Origin: Lentinula raphanica | Taxonomy: Eukaryota > Basidiomycota > Agaricomycetes > Agaricales > Omphalotaceae | Assembly: GCA_027919835.1 (NCBI GenBank) | Contig: JANVFP010000042.1 | Coordinates: 62,001 to 126,000, forward strand | Direction of reading: 5' to 3' | Length of the DNA: 64,000 nt | In this document: positions 33,567 through 46,000 of the stretch, one piece after another | How the letters are laid out: each line of letters begins with the position of its first letter | Position numbering within the stretch: position 1 is the stretch's first letter | Program-made: the position numbers and the translations under genes | The notes under the pieces: generated by a model | Told to the model about the DNA's origin: nothing | Databases searched by the model: none | Seen by the model: the letters and a program-made list of their open reading frames with translations, nothing else

Positions 33567-35124
33567 TCATACAGAATTTTTCCTTGAGTCCTCAATAGCC
33601 GCAGCTCCATCCCTTCCTTCATCAAACCGATACATAGGGAAATCCAATAATAGCGTCTGCTTGAGAATTTGTGGCAAAGGTTTGTAGATAAACGGCGGGA
33701 TAGGGATCAGAATAGACGTTTTCCGTAGATACTCCTTGTAATTCGACCAAGCCCGAGCATGTTCCTGTTTCGCGTTGTCGCCGTAGCTCATGAGGAAGAA
33801 CTTCTTGGCTTGAGGTTTCTCAGCAGTGGGTACGCCGGATCCGAACATGAGCAAACTAACCGGATGTATGTCAGGCAATGATGAATTGAACAAAAGATTG
33901 CGAATAATGCCGAACGCACATAAGAGTGAAAAGGGGGGACACGATAGCTCCATATTGAGCGGATTTAGACGATGATGGAAGAGAGCCGTTGGTAGTCGGG
34001 GAGAGACATAAGATCCAAATTCCCCACCAGCACATGATTCTGAGATGGGTTTCGTCAACAACCAAGGTTGGAATCTGTTGAAGTGCATGAAACAGACGTA
34101 CTCGCCAAAGTAAGGAGGATGGCGAGACCATTTCCACAAGCCAGTCTTAACACTCACAGTAAGTTATATACGATATACAGGGAAAAACCTCTGCTTACTT
34201 GAATAGGTTTATCCTTAGGGTTTCCCTTCGCTGCCTTATACCTGAACTAAGAAAGAGGAAGTACTAAGAACCTCGGCCATATCTGCGAGGAGTGGGATAG
34301 AAACCTTTTGGGCATCAGAGATTGTTTCGATTAACCATCCAAAAGCCCACAGGATGACGCCTGCGATATCGCGGGAAGTACCAAAGGCAGGGTTTGAGCC
34401 GGAACGAGTCGTGTCGGATATCGCAGGCGAATTGAGAATAGTGACAGGTAGAGAGACTGTCCAAACCTAGCACCGGATCGTCAATTGGAGATAGATGGAG
34501 GCGAAAGCAGTACGACTGAGCTTACCCAGACAATCTGGCCTAGTGGTAAGAGGTAAAGATTCATTCAAGAACGGAACTGCGATATCGATGGAGCAATTAC
34601 CTATCCAAAATCCTACGCGGAAAGATTAAGGAGTTCAGTCTGAGATCAATACAAAGTTGAATGTCCGTACCGAGGAACTTGAAGAAATTAGATCTTATCT
34701 CATCGAACCTATTATCACTGCCTGTCTTCAACACACGGAACAAGAGGAAACCAGCAATTCGTGTGGCCCACACTATGACCAGCACACTGGCAACGACATT
34801 CCGGGCGTGGAACTCGTTTCCGATGAGTAAGGTAAGGAGAGCTGAGCGAGATGAGTGACTAGATCAGAAAGGGGTCCCCGGTCGTTGATGTCATGGAGTC
34901 GAGCACACCTAAGATGAAGAAATTCGAGCCTGGGATCAAGGTAACTCTTGGTCAGATCCCGAATCCTCTTCGACTGAGCTTTGGAGAAAACGCGTACCCC
35001 CTGTGAAATCTGTGATCTTGTCGAACTGGAACGTCCAGGCTATTGCGAAGCCAAGGAGTTGATAAGCGGTTGTCACCAGGACGGTTATGGCCAGGTAGTA
35101 GTGGTCGAGTACATAGACTGCCAT
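33567..35124 (-). CDS. DUF1295 / steroid 5-alpha-reductase-like integral membrane protein
   Basis: Multi-pass membrane protein of the DUF1295 family, distantly related to steroid 5-alpha reductases and isoprenylcysteine methyltransferases. Exon 1 starts with MAVYVLDHYYLAITVLVTTAYQ, and FDKITDFTGG spans the first junction. Following exons give NFFIL, HARNVVASVLVIVWATRIAGF, RFDEIRSNFFKFLG, WIGQIVWVWTVSLPVTILNSP, DAQKFRYK, and the family signature GLWKWSRHPPYFGE. After an intron come the last helices (WWGIWILCLSP) and the conserved end (RKTSILIPIPPFIYKPLP...LLLDFPMYRFD). The motif WSRHPPYFGE is the expected cofactor-site region. An upstream in-frame ATG at 35265 adds 47 residues and was not preferred because family members start at the first helix. 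Substrate unknown. Confidence 0.87.
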
Positions 35125-35646
35125 GAGTAAATTGGAATGGTGTTCAAAAGCAGTGACAAATGGTTGAGAATGACAGTGGTTCAAGCTGAAGAGACGATTA
35201 CAAGTTATGGAGTAAATTATATGACCAGCATCGTAGACAAGGTTGAGGTTTGAGATAGAAGGCAACGATCGTTGGGCGCTTAATTATCCTGTGATTGTTT
35301 CAGACAGCAACAAAGTTGTATTAGCACTGGCAATGTGAATCAGAGGGTATGATAGATAGTAATGTGCATTATTTAGCTAAGTAGCACTGCGAAAGCATTG
35401 AGATAGCTCTGCTCATGTCTACACACAAAGCCCCATTGAAAGCGTTTGAAAGCACCAGAACTTCACTAACGCTCTCACTTGAGAGACGGGAGTAACCTCC
35501 ACATTCCATATCTCCATATTAGTATCACCGATTTCTCGGCGCAGACCTCGTCCACCGGATATGCCTTTTCATCGCTCGATTAACCAGGGGACGTGTCAGG
35601 CCGTGCAGCTGGAAAGCACCATAATTAGACCGTCCTCATTTCGAGG
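35125..35646. other. Intergenic
   Basis: About 520 bp between two minus-strand genes; nothing recognised. Confidence 0.5.
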
Positions 35647-37443
35647 TCATGTCCTGGTATAGTAATAGACGAACAGCGGAAAAGAATAGACCATCATAGC
35701 ATATCGATGGGCAGTTTCCAACAGGACGGTAAAAGGCGTCACCCGCTTAGGCCTCGGTGTCGTACGAACGAGACTGGGAAGTTTATGTCGAATAGGGGAT
35801 GGAGGTATGTTGGTTGGTGTTGCAGTGCCAGGTTCGAGGAATATATCAGTCTGAGCACCTAATTGAGGGTAAGAATAATGAAAAAGACGAGTCAAGGTAA
35901 TTGAGTCATAACACACCATTTTTGTATCCACACTTTGCATTATAAGCAGGACTTTTATGGTTTCCTGCAAGATCGAGTCCTTCAACTTCGATGTTGTTCC
36001 CTAAATCATAGTGAGTATGTTAGAACCGTTCGGGAATAGAGGCAATTTGATACCATCTAGTTGATGCCAATACAGCATCTGTTTTGCTCCTTTTACACAA
36101 CGATCTGTATCGTCTTCGCACCAAACCGGTGCTTGACCAGGAGCCACAGCAGCATTGCCCGTCTGTCCAACGACTTTACACCTATAACCAAGGTGATACA
36201 TGTTGGCGGTTCCGCAGCTGTTGCCAAATAACACAGCGTCAAATTGAAGACCAGGGAATGTTGTGAGCAGAATTTGGAGACTGACCCGTTTGGTATCTTT
36301 CCAGTCAAACCGGGATATAATTAGTCGATTTTTCATGCAGAAGACGGTCATGAAATTTGCGTACCCATCCCCACTGAAAGGAGAAGTTAATGTACGTATT
36401 CGATAAGGGATCTGTTATACGGTAACGCAATTGACTTACAGCACATATACATCCCTCAGGAGGACATGCTGGTAAATTTGGAACCGAGTAGGTCGCGATA
36501 CGTTTCCATGGTGTACTGTCTGACATGAGTGGCTACCAATAGTGGAAAACGGAAGAATACGTACTTATATAGAACAGTGAAAACCACCAGGTTTTCGAAC
36601 GTAACTTCACTCATGTTAGACTGCAGACTCGTGAATCCAGCGATACTCGAAGTCGACCAGATGATCATACCGTATATGAGATAGCAAAAGCTGTACCTGC
36701 AGCCATACTTTCATTCTGAGCATGTACTATCATTACGCAGAAATTTCGTGAGCAAGGTCAGAGTATAACGCGTTCGGCCAGGAACAAAGAGAACACTCAC
36801 TATTTATGGCAGTGATACAGTCACTAGCATCGTCACCCATCCCAGGATGATCCTCTCCATCTCCGAATTCACCTATATCTTCTCCGTTGTACGAGAGCGT
36901 GGTGAATGCACGGTTGAGAGCAAGCTCAACTGTGAATGTTCCGTTGACTGGGCTGGTCAATATGAGCTTGTCAGCTGAGCATTGGAGAGGGAAAGTATGA
37001 TTAGGCACACAGGTCGAGGAAATCGCCTTCTTCTGGGGGAAATTGGTCGCACTGAATTGTAAGGCGAGGGTGTTATGAGTGGCATGCCATGCGTGCAAGG
37101 TAGAGCTACCCACTCTGTTTGAGTGATGGAACCACCAATCGTCCTTGGTCATCTGCGAAAAGTTGATTCTTGGTGAACACGACGCGGAGGACGTACGAAG
37201 CGTAAGACGCACCTTGTATAACGGTTGTATCGCATCATTAGTGTTTGGATTATCATACCCTGAGGTTCCATTCAAGCAGTACATTGCTAGAGGATATGGG
37301 TTCAGTCAGAATAGATGAAAGGAGAAAACACAGATAAAGGACGAACCGTAATGCCAGGCCGCAACATGAGCTTGAACTGTTTGGATCGCGACAAGAGACT
37401 GCACCAAAAGCAGACATGCAAGCGAGCTTCGTCGCCGTGCCAT
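35647..37443 (-). CDS. AA14-family lytic polysaccharide monooxygenase
   Basis: Secreted copper enzyme that cleaves polysaccharides oxidatively; described AA14 members act on xylan coating cellulose. A 25-residue signal peptide ([19 protein letters not shown]) leaves His26 as the first mature residue, the N-terminal copper ligand. Exons joined across short introns give [33 protein letters not shown], the C-rich [43 protein letters not shown] (second copper His), [64 protein letters not shown] and [10 protein letters not shown]. The tail after this ([11 protein letters not shown], then a hydrophobic end [11 protein letters not shown]) extends beyond the catalytic domain. All motifs intact. The gene is divergent from CAF40, 260 bp between start codons. 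Confidence 0.93.
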
Positions 37444-37703
37444 TCTCGAGTTATAAGCCTTGGAAAACCTCAAACTTGTATATAGAAGAGAGGAAGATGG
37501 TGAGCGAAGGCCAAAGGCCGTAAAATTCTTAGGAGGACTCCGACCCGACTCCGACTCGGAGGAAAGGTCCGCTCAAACTGCGTCATCATCACGTGCTCCG
37601 TATGCCGCGAACGAGCATCGATTTGTCATCAAATTTTCCCTTCCTTCCACTCTTCGAAGCTTCTACATCTGTAAACCTGAGGTATACCACCAAGCCAGAC
37701 ACC

Positions 37704-39010
37704 ATGGCCGGGCTAATATCGCCCAGGCCATTGTCCTATCTCCAACAACAACATAACTCCCAGTATGGTCATATTGGCCGGAATACTCTCCTTCCTTATT
37801 CTGAGACGCCCCCTCTATCTGGCTCTCAATCGACACATCCACATCAGCCCGGACAGTCTTTCATGAACGGTCTTAACAGTCTTGCTGCAAATGGGCTCAA
37901 TGTGCAAGACGACAGCAAAATATTTGCTCTAGTAGTAGACCTCATGGATCCGGGTACGAGAGAGACTGCCCTCTTGGAGTTGAGTAAGAAGAGAGAGCAG
38001 TACGACGATTTGGCTTTGATTCTGTGGCATTCCTTTGGTATGTGCAACCCGCCTATGGCACTTTGTCTCATGGCTCATGAACGTGTTGTATATAGGTATT
38101 ATGCCTGCGCTGTTACAGGAAATTGTCTCCGTCTATCCCTTACTCTCACCGCCAAACCTCACAGCACATGTTTCCAACCGAGTCTGTAATGCTTTGGCAC
38201 TTCTTCAGTGTGTCGCTTCGCACACGGAGACACGACAGCTGTTTTTGAATGGTTAGTAATTTCCTTCTATTTCACGCATCGCTACATGTGTCAAACTTAC
38301 ACTCTTGAACATAGCCCATATACCTCTGTTTCTCTATCCTTTTCTGAACACAACATCCAAAACACGACCTTTTGAATACTTACGGCTGACATCTTTGGGC
38401 GTAATTGGTGCTCTTGTGAAGGTTGGTCTCTCATTCTCTTCTCTACCTGGCATCGACCTCATGAAACTATGTTTAGCAAAACGATAATAATACCGTCATC
38501 CACTTCCTCCTCTCCACCGAAATCATCCCGCTCTGTCTCCGTATCATGGAGACCGGTTCCGAACTATCTAAAACTGTTGCCATCTTCATCGTACAGAAAA
38601 TCTTGCTTGACGAAACCGGATTAACCTACATTTGCCATACGTATGAACGGTTTTACGCCGTGGGTACCGTTCTCAGCAATATGGTGAATCAGCTCGTAGA
38701 AACGCAAGCTGTTCGCTTGTTGAAGCATGTTGTACGCTGCTACCTTCGCCTTAGTGACAATTTAAGGTATGTTCGCGATCAAATTCGCTTTGAATTTCTC
38801 TCATTCGACTTGTTTCAGGGCACGAGAGGCGCTGCGTGCTTGTCTTCCTGAACCCCTCAGGGATCAAACTTTTAGCGTTCTCTTGAAGGTATGCATCCCT
38901 GATCCATCACATCTTCCATGAGCTACGTTCACTCACTGTAAATCCCCTAGGGTGATATGGTTACAAAACGCTGTCTGACTACACTACTCAATAATCTGAA
39001 CGAACCATAA
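37704..39010 (+). CDS. CAF40: CCR4-NOT complex subunit CAF40 / RCD1 (CNOT9)
   Basis: Armadillo-repeat subunit of the CCR4-NOT deadenylase complex, working in mRNA turnover and translational repression. Exons 37704-38037, 38096-38251, 38315-38421, 38477-38766, 38819-38888 and 38951-39010 join exactly to 338 aa. A ~65-residue low-complexity N-terminus (Gln/Ser/Pro) precedes the conserved domain: [137 protein letters not shown] and the end [15 protein letters not shown]. Length and motifs are normal for the family. Confidence 0.95.
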
Positions 39011-39486
39011 CTGGACAACTTCCAGGCTTTGACTTTTTGGCTGCGAACCTTGGACTTTGTATAAACCCTCATATTCAGTGCCTGGCATACCATTTATATG
39101 ATAGTTGCTCTCATTCTTGTTCTTCGTTATACTCATTCCCGGTAAAGCAAAGTGTATAAACTAATTTGTTGGAATACCCGCGTTATATCTCGTAGAATAT
39201 ATGTACTAAAGGAATGAAATATCAAGTTTCCACTCTGCTCTGCCTACTAGTACCTATTGTAGGATGTCGAACGACATATAACGCAGTCTGAAACTCTAGT
39301 TTCTGAGTGCGCTCTTGGCCTGCTCTTGACCGAACGCGACGCTGCCGATGCAGGTCGAGATTATCGGATGTGTCAGCATGATTTGCTCCGAACCGGTTTC
39401 GGCTAATCATGTGATTACTTATCCCTTCCCTTTAATTTTATCTCCCGACTGCTCCAAAATCCAATTCTTCCTCCCTCGTCGCCGCC
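39011..39486. other. Intergenic
   Basis: 475 bp between two genes in the same orientation. No feature recognised. Confidence 0.5.
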
Positions 39487-40535
39487 ATGAACCAGACTGC
39501 TGTCTCTCCTTGCCAAAACTTTCATGGATACACGCTATGCTTCAGCTCGGAAGATCACCCATTCTACCATTCGCCTCGGTCCACTCTCCTCGACGGTGTA
39601 TCGGATCCTATCCTGACTCTCGCCGGACCAGTATTAGCCTATTGGTCGTTATCCTTATTCTTCCACTATCTTGACTCTTCCGAATGGAAATGGCTTCAAA
39701 AGTATCGTCTACACGAGTCCGCGGAAGTTCAGGCAAAGAACCTAGTCACTCGAACACAGGTCGTATGGGCAGTGATATTCCAGCAAGTCATCCAAACAGC
39801 ACTTGGGATCTACTGGTTATCTGATGATGGTCACGGAGACCACGTGCTGGGGCAGCATCGACTAGCTCGGTATATTGCGCCAATACTGGCGCAACTGGTG
39901 GATCGGCATCAAGAGGCGCGGCTATTGCCCCAGGTCACTTATGCTGTGTATTGGTGGGTTATCCCAACATTACAACTGCTGTTCGCAATGTAGGTTCATC
40001 ACGCTCTCCATTTTTCGAGCCGTCCGTCTGATGATTAGCCTAGGTTCGTGATTGATACCTGGCAATATTTCCTTCACCGAGCGATGCACGTCAACAAGTG
40101 GCTTTACCGTCAATTCCATTCGTGGCATCACCGTCTCTATGTGCCCTATGCCTATGGAGCCTTATACAACCACCCTGTGGAAGGCTTCCTCCTAGACACC
40201 CTCGGTGCTATGATTGCGGAAACCGTGACATTCATGAATTCACGACAAGCCCTTTTGCTTTTCGTCATCTCGACGCTCAAAACGGTAGACGACCATTGTG
40301 GATATAAGCTGCCTTTTGATCCTCTGCAGATGATCACCAGCAATAATGCTGATTATCATGATATTCACCATCAGGTGCGTTTCTGATACTCAGGTTATAT
40401 CGATTTACTGAACGTGTGCTGTAGGTGATTGGAATCAAATCAAACTTTTCTCAGCCATTCTTCATCCACTGGGACTCTATCCTGGGTACTCGCATGACTC
40501 GCCAGGAGCTTGAATCTCGCAAACGACGCCAATGA
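39487..40535 (+). CDS. SUR2: Sphinganine C4-hydroxylase (fatty-acid-hydroxylase superfamily)
   Basis: ER membrane di-iron enzyme that adds the C4 hydroxyl to dihydrosphingosine, making phytosphingosine. Exons 39487-39989, 40044-40374 and 40425-40535 join to 314 aa. Membrane helices include PILTLAGPVLAYWSLSLFF and VTYAVYWWVIPTLQLLFAMF. The His boxes are complete: HRAMH (H179/H183), HSWHH (H193/H196/H197) and HDIHH near residue 273. Neighbouring typical words are DTWQYFLHRAMH, YVPYAYGALYNHPVEG and TVDDHCGYKLPFDP. The C-terminus ESRKRRQ is basic. Intact; firmly identified. Confidence 0.93.
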
Positions 40536-40777
40536 GCTGCCGCCTCTTAAATATCTGTTACATCTTTCTTTTTCACACCTTCTCTGATAATATGGTACAT
40601 ATATGTTGGTATAATATAGTATTGGATTCATTGTGGATAGCTTTTAGCATAGGAACACTGATTTTTTGACTGTATGAAAACGAGCGCTAAAGCAAAGCAT
40701 CTGCTTACGTGAGCAAGAGGAGCAATCGACGTTGACAATGAGAGGCGCTCAATTTCCAAGTTACTACAACTTGTACG

Positions 40778-41568
40778 ATGTTCAGAGCAGCAACATTACG
40801 CACACGCCCTTTCCTCAATAACGCCTTATCCACTCGTTCATTCTCACAAAGTAGACCTCACTCCGACTTTCATTTTGACACACATCAGTTCGTGCAGCGA
40901 CTGGAAAGAGAGGGTCTTAATCGAGCCCAAGCTGAAGGTATCATGTCTGCCATGGCCGAGGTTATTGATGAAAGTATCAGAAATATGGCTAGTAATATGG
41001 TGACGAGAGCTGACCAAGAGAAGGTACCGATTGTGTCTTACGTCCAGCTGCGACCTTATACCTGATCAATGAACTACAGCACCACTACACGCAACAGGTC
41101 GACTTTGCACAAGCGAAATCAGAACTTCAGCTCATGGAGAAGAATGATCTGGCGATGATCAAGGCAGAGAACGACAGGCTTGTGAATGATATTGAGAAAC
41201 TGAAGCAGCGGCTCCGAGAAGAGATTAACCGCACACAAGGCGGTGTACGACTTGATCTAAATTTGGAGAAGGGACGGTTCAGAGATGAGACTAGCGGGAA
41301 GGAACTGAAGCTGAAAGAAGTGGAATATAAGATAGAACAGGAGATCGCTGGTTTGAGGACGGCTATCCAGGCTTCCAAAGTACGCCTCATTTTATTTCCA
41401 TATTCCACACTAATAACCCACAAATCAACCTGCAGGCAACCACCTTGCAATATCTCGTCGGAATTGGTACGATTCCCGTCAAGCGCCCTTGTATCTCAAC
41501 TTACCTTCGATATCGTAGTGACTGGCTGTTCCGCTCTGCTGATGGCCTACTTGCGTTTCCGCGCATGA
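40778..41568 (+). CDS. Mitochondrial FMP32 / CCDC90 (DUF1640) family protein
   Basis: Coiled-coil inner-membrane protein related to Fmp32 and MCUR1/CCDC90B, linked to cytochrome-oxidase assembly or calcium-uniporter regulation in other species. Exons 40778-41023, 41080-41379, 41436-41466 and 41519-41568 join to 208 aa. The N-terminus (FRAATLRTRPFLNNALSTRSFSQS) is a likely mitochondrial presequence. The family start DTHQFVQRLEREGLNRAQAE follows, then a long coiled coil (AKSELQLMEKNDLAMIKAEND...LKQRLREEINR) with the NRTQGGVRLDLNLEKGR motif, and a C-terminal membrane anchor (ALLMAYLRFRA). A 31-nt exon 3 was needed to keep frame. Confidence 0.9.
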
Positions 41569-41669
41569 CAATCTCCACCTTTCCGTACATCACTATCTTG
41601 CCATTGTATACCACGCACGCACACATACACAAATTGTACACTTATCTTAATACCAATCACGTTCGTTCT

Positions 41670-43002
41670 TCACCACTCACCAGGAGGCCCAAGTGAGGTC
41701 ATAGAAAATTGGACACTGGCGGATGTTTTGATATAAGTTTCCTTGACCAAGCTAGCCACGTCCTATGCTTGCAGATTTAATACCTCTCATCCCCTTTCAG
41801 TATCTGACTGCCCACTCACCGTCAAAAGGTCATTAGAAATTTTTCCTCGATCCATTATCCCAGCCCGTCTACCATCGAGCTCCACCACGTGTGGTGCACC
41901 CTCAATCTCAGCTTGGACGAAACAGGTGAAATGGAGATCTGTGTCTAGATCAACGGGAGGAGCTGATTGTCCACCAGAGGCAGTTTGGGCATGGATTTCC
42001 GCAAAAAGAGGCGTGGTTTCGAGGAATTGAGCGCGTTCTTCGGGGGTCTTATCTGCGTGTGTGTGTTCCAGAGCGTCCAATTTGCGTTGAGGGAATGGAG
42101 AAAACGTTCGTCACAATGTTAACGCACGATGAATGATCCGTGGCCAAAAACAGCGATACACACACCTCTGCACGCGTCAATGAACCGACCTAGAGGGCTA
42201 TCTGCTGTGTATATGACATTCGTCTGCAAGTGGAAGGTGAGCCCAACTTTCGGTTTACGATCGCACGGAGTAGAAGTGGGCAGCATTGTAGCTCCAAGTC
42301 CAATTCATCACTTTTACAAACCACCCACACCAGTGATGATTTCGTGTGCGATGGAAAAATTTTTTCAATGCAAGAAATTTCTCAAAGGAAAGCATGATGG
42401 TTGATCGCAGCGGATGAGTTTTTGAGCCCAAACTTACGTTGGCGAGCGCATGTAGAAGGCCAATAGTACCGCAAGCGTTGGATATCTGTACAGGGATGAT
42501 CGTAAATTAGGCAAGGGTACGATCGATAAACAGTTGTTGATTTGCACACCGTTTGTTTGATCCAGAATATGTTCTTCAAGGAAGACTGGGAAGTGGATCG
42601 AATCTTTTCGTCATCCTCACGTCTTTTGGCTTCAAGCGTTTTGGATATGGGAAACAGAAGAAGAACAGCTTTGACTGGTTTTGGAACCACCGCAAGAAGC
42701 TGAGTTCAGAGAGTTTGAATTAATCACCGGTCCAAAGAGGCCACAATGCTCTCAAACCTCCTGGTCGAGTCCATAAATATCACTGAATTGCGACTCAGTT
42801 GTGTCGACCCCAGCCTTGCTGGCCCACTGTCAAACCGTTTAGCAGACTAAGCTATCGCAAGTTGAGTGGCTCAAGGTTGCCATACTGAGTTGAATACCTG
42901 TTGGCTAATCAGTTAGCAAGCATTAGATGACGATTCGCTTTGTATTACTTCTGGGTTGCTCTCTAGCGGAATCCATCTGTTCTGTGTTTCTGTAGCGTTC
43001 AT
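41670..43002 (-). CDS. Ubiquitin C-terminal hydrolase, UCH-L3/Yuh1 type (peptidase C12)
   Basis: Cysteine protease that frees ubiquitin (or Nedd8/Rub1) from small C-terminal adducts. The start at 43002 gives MNATETQNRWIPLESNPEV, the usual family beginning. Later exons carry AVLLLFPISK, IFWIKQT then, across an intron, ISNACGTIGLLHALAN with the catalytic Cys (~42470). After a ~210-bp intron with nothing conserved come DSPLGRFIDACR, FTCFVQAEIEGAPHVVELDGRRAG with catalytic His and Asp, and the last exon DVASLVKETYI...SMTSLGPPGEW before TGA at 41672-41670. It converges with the FMP32-like gene (about 100 bp between stops). Intact. Confidence 0.92.
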
Positions 43003-46000
43003 GGTACGTGGAGATGAAGGCGAGATGAAGGTATGATCAATCGAATCACGGGATCGCTACGGGTTTTGTTTTCCTACCAACACCACACTCCACTTGACAT
43101 CAGCCAAAAATTCTCTTTGAACTATCAAAATATGGTCCCCCGTCGCAATTTCGTTTCCGATTGACATTGCCTTTGGAATCTGTGCAACAATGAGCGGGTA
43201 ATAGGGCGTGTTAGAGAAGGTTAGAGATCACCGGAAATGCTCTCAAAAACCGTCGACCGTCGCGACAATACCCAAGCTGCATCCATATGTACGCCCATTC
43301 TTTCCAAACCTTCGGGTCGCCGTAGGTGTACTGATAGAAACCGCTGGAGAACGCGCATCATCGCGACTCGGCAGGCTTACTGTTGAATGAGCATAAACCG
43401 CTCTGCTAAATTCCGAGGCTCGCTTTTGCTGGATTCTCTGGATATTCAAACGGTTCAAATGAAAGAAGCGATGGAATTCTATATCTGCAGTCTATCATAT
43501 TCACACCCATTCATGATTCACACCTCACAGACGGCGGACACAAAGAGCTCCACCTCAGAAATATTGACAATCAGGACGAAACACGATTGTACACAATGTC
43601 AACTCCAGAAGAATTACAAGATCACAGAGGACACTATGCCAGTGTCATATTTTTCATTGCGATTGCTAATGACTATACGGCTCCGAGTCGCTGATCAATG
43701 CGGCGTATCACATTTGTTTGACTCCGAAGGCAAGGATTCTGAGGTTCTTCGGTCCACCCCTTCTCGAACTCTCTTCTTTTCTCCTCGGCGTTTTTGCCTC
43801 CTTGTGTCGATGTTCTCTCAATGTTCTACATACTGATAATTCCCCCACTATCAGGGTTACTGAACTTAACAATTTAGGCAAATTCAGGATATATGCCCAT
43901 GCTTCGGTTGTGCTTTCTTTCGAGAACAATGGGAATTTGTAAGGTTCCAGGGAGATGAAAGCCCTCGGATCTATCAGCACTAACTCGAGGTGCGTTCAAT
44001 GATGTTGTATGCGTGAGACGAGGTGAGACGGGGTAGCTTTCAGCCGCATGTTCATTTTTTGTTTTCCAGGGTACATATGCAGAAAACACGTTTGGATTCT
44101 AATTCATCTAACAAAGCACAGTACTCATGTTTCAAACACATATCAACGCCGCGAAAGTGGACACAACAAGCGCTCGAAATACACCGAGGTCCTGAAAGTG
44201 GACCACCAATTACTATTCAAGCAATGAAATGAGAAGAATCATTGTACAATTCCTCATTATCTTGCCTACTCGACGACCGATTTTTCTTCCCGCTTTGTTC
44301 TCCTCCGAGTCCCCTCTTCTGTACACCGAATCCTTCTCCCGGCCTACTTCCACATGGGTCTTGACAACTCACGTGTCGTTGTCTGCATTAATAACGCAGC
44401 GACCTAAGTATGTACAGCACATTTGTATCATCGGCGTATGGGGGTCCTTCTTAACACCAGGTTTATGCTTCAGATGTTCATGGACGAACACGCATCATAT
44501 CGTGATGATTGATACTACTGAACGCGGGCTTGTCGTTTATGGGTCAGCGACTGAGCGCGGTAGTGACTTCCCTGAACTGACGGAGTTTGGCACGCTAAAA
44601 CCGACTCCGGTTGTAATACATACTTTCTGCAATATTGGCCAGATGAGTCGGGAGTTGAGATAGGAACAAAGCAGTACCACTGTGAGTCTATGACAGACGG
44701 GACGATATGATACATACTGCCCAATTTGCGTAACTGAGAAATGCCCACAAATGTTTACAGTTTGCCTACACCCTCGTACACCGCTTGTGTGACTTGGAAT
44801 TTGGCGCAAATTTCGACTCTGGAAAGGGATTGAGGAACAGTATTCAGAGTCTTACTGAATGAGTACCTGAGTATTTGAGTTGTGGACCTCGGTATGCTCC
44901 TGAATCATCATCGGGGAGCAAGGCGGCTACTTACTGTAGCCCTGCCCGCCCCTGACGCAAACCTGGAAGGGAGTGAATATGACAAAAGCTGTAACAGGCT
45001 GTAACCTTTGAGCTCATTATTGCTGTAGGGACCAAAGGCCCAGGGAGTAAGATGAAGCTCTCCAGAGTAATTTCGAGAAAGCATAGATCAAAGCCACTGC
45101 AAGCAGGGGAACACCATAATAACCGTGAACTCTAGACTCATTCTGAACAAAGGAGAACCTTCAACCAAGAGGTCAAGACCGGTCTGGAAAGTTCGCCTTT
45201 GGGGATACCAGACACGAACCTTTCAAATTTCCTAGTTGAGCCAGACCGTTTACCAAATATTTAGCGTACACCGTACGTCCTTCGTAACGAGGATGGAGTT
45301 GCGGGAGAGTCGAGGTTGTTCAAATACCATCAAAAAGGACGAATTATAAACTCGGAGAAGTTAGTACTGAGTAAAGAGACTTTGAGATATTTCATTCTAA
45401 AGATGATGTCCTTACTAGATCGTGCTGAGCGAAAGCTTAAGAGCAATGTTCATATTCGTCAACGAAACGCACCACGCCGTCCGATTGCGTACGGACAATG
45501 GATAGATCCCCAAAAAGTCTAAGAAAATGCGTAAGTAGAGAAGGCGTAGTGATTATCCGGCGTTCACAGTCTGTCCGCCAATATTCTAGACTCCCAAATA
45601 CCAGTTTGGGTACCCTCGGGCTCAAAGACTGAAGCCGAAATTCGAGAAGTAGTAGACTTTGTACTCACAGAATCTTCAGAGTGTTGAGGTCTTCATGTTT
45701 GTGCTTTGTGTCAGCGAGTATCAGCGAGTATCATTTGGATATGCTAGTAAACCCAATACCTATTTCATGATCACATTTCGTTGTAGTGAGTAAGGATACG
45801 CGGTATCAGAAACCCGAGCTTCACGGATGACTAGATGAATCAAGAGGCAAGAGGTTCAGCGGCGGCGAAGCGTAATCTCAATCTTCCCTTCGCTTCGCTT
45901 TGTAAACGGTCCAAATTGTTCTCGACCCATCCAAGTGAAATGCTCTTGATGTCAACTCCCGCAATTTCGTGAGCGGGTTTTACTTACTCGACCTTCGTAG

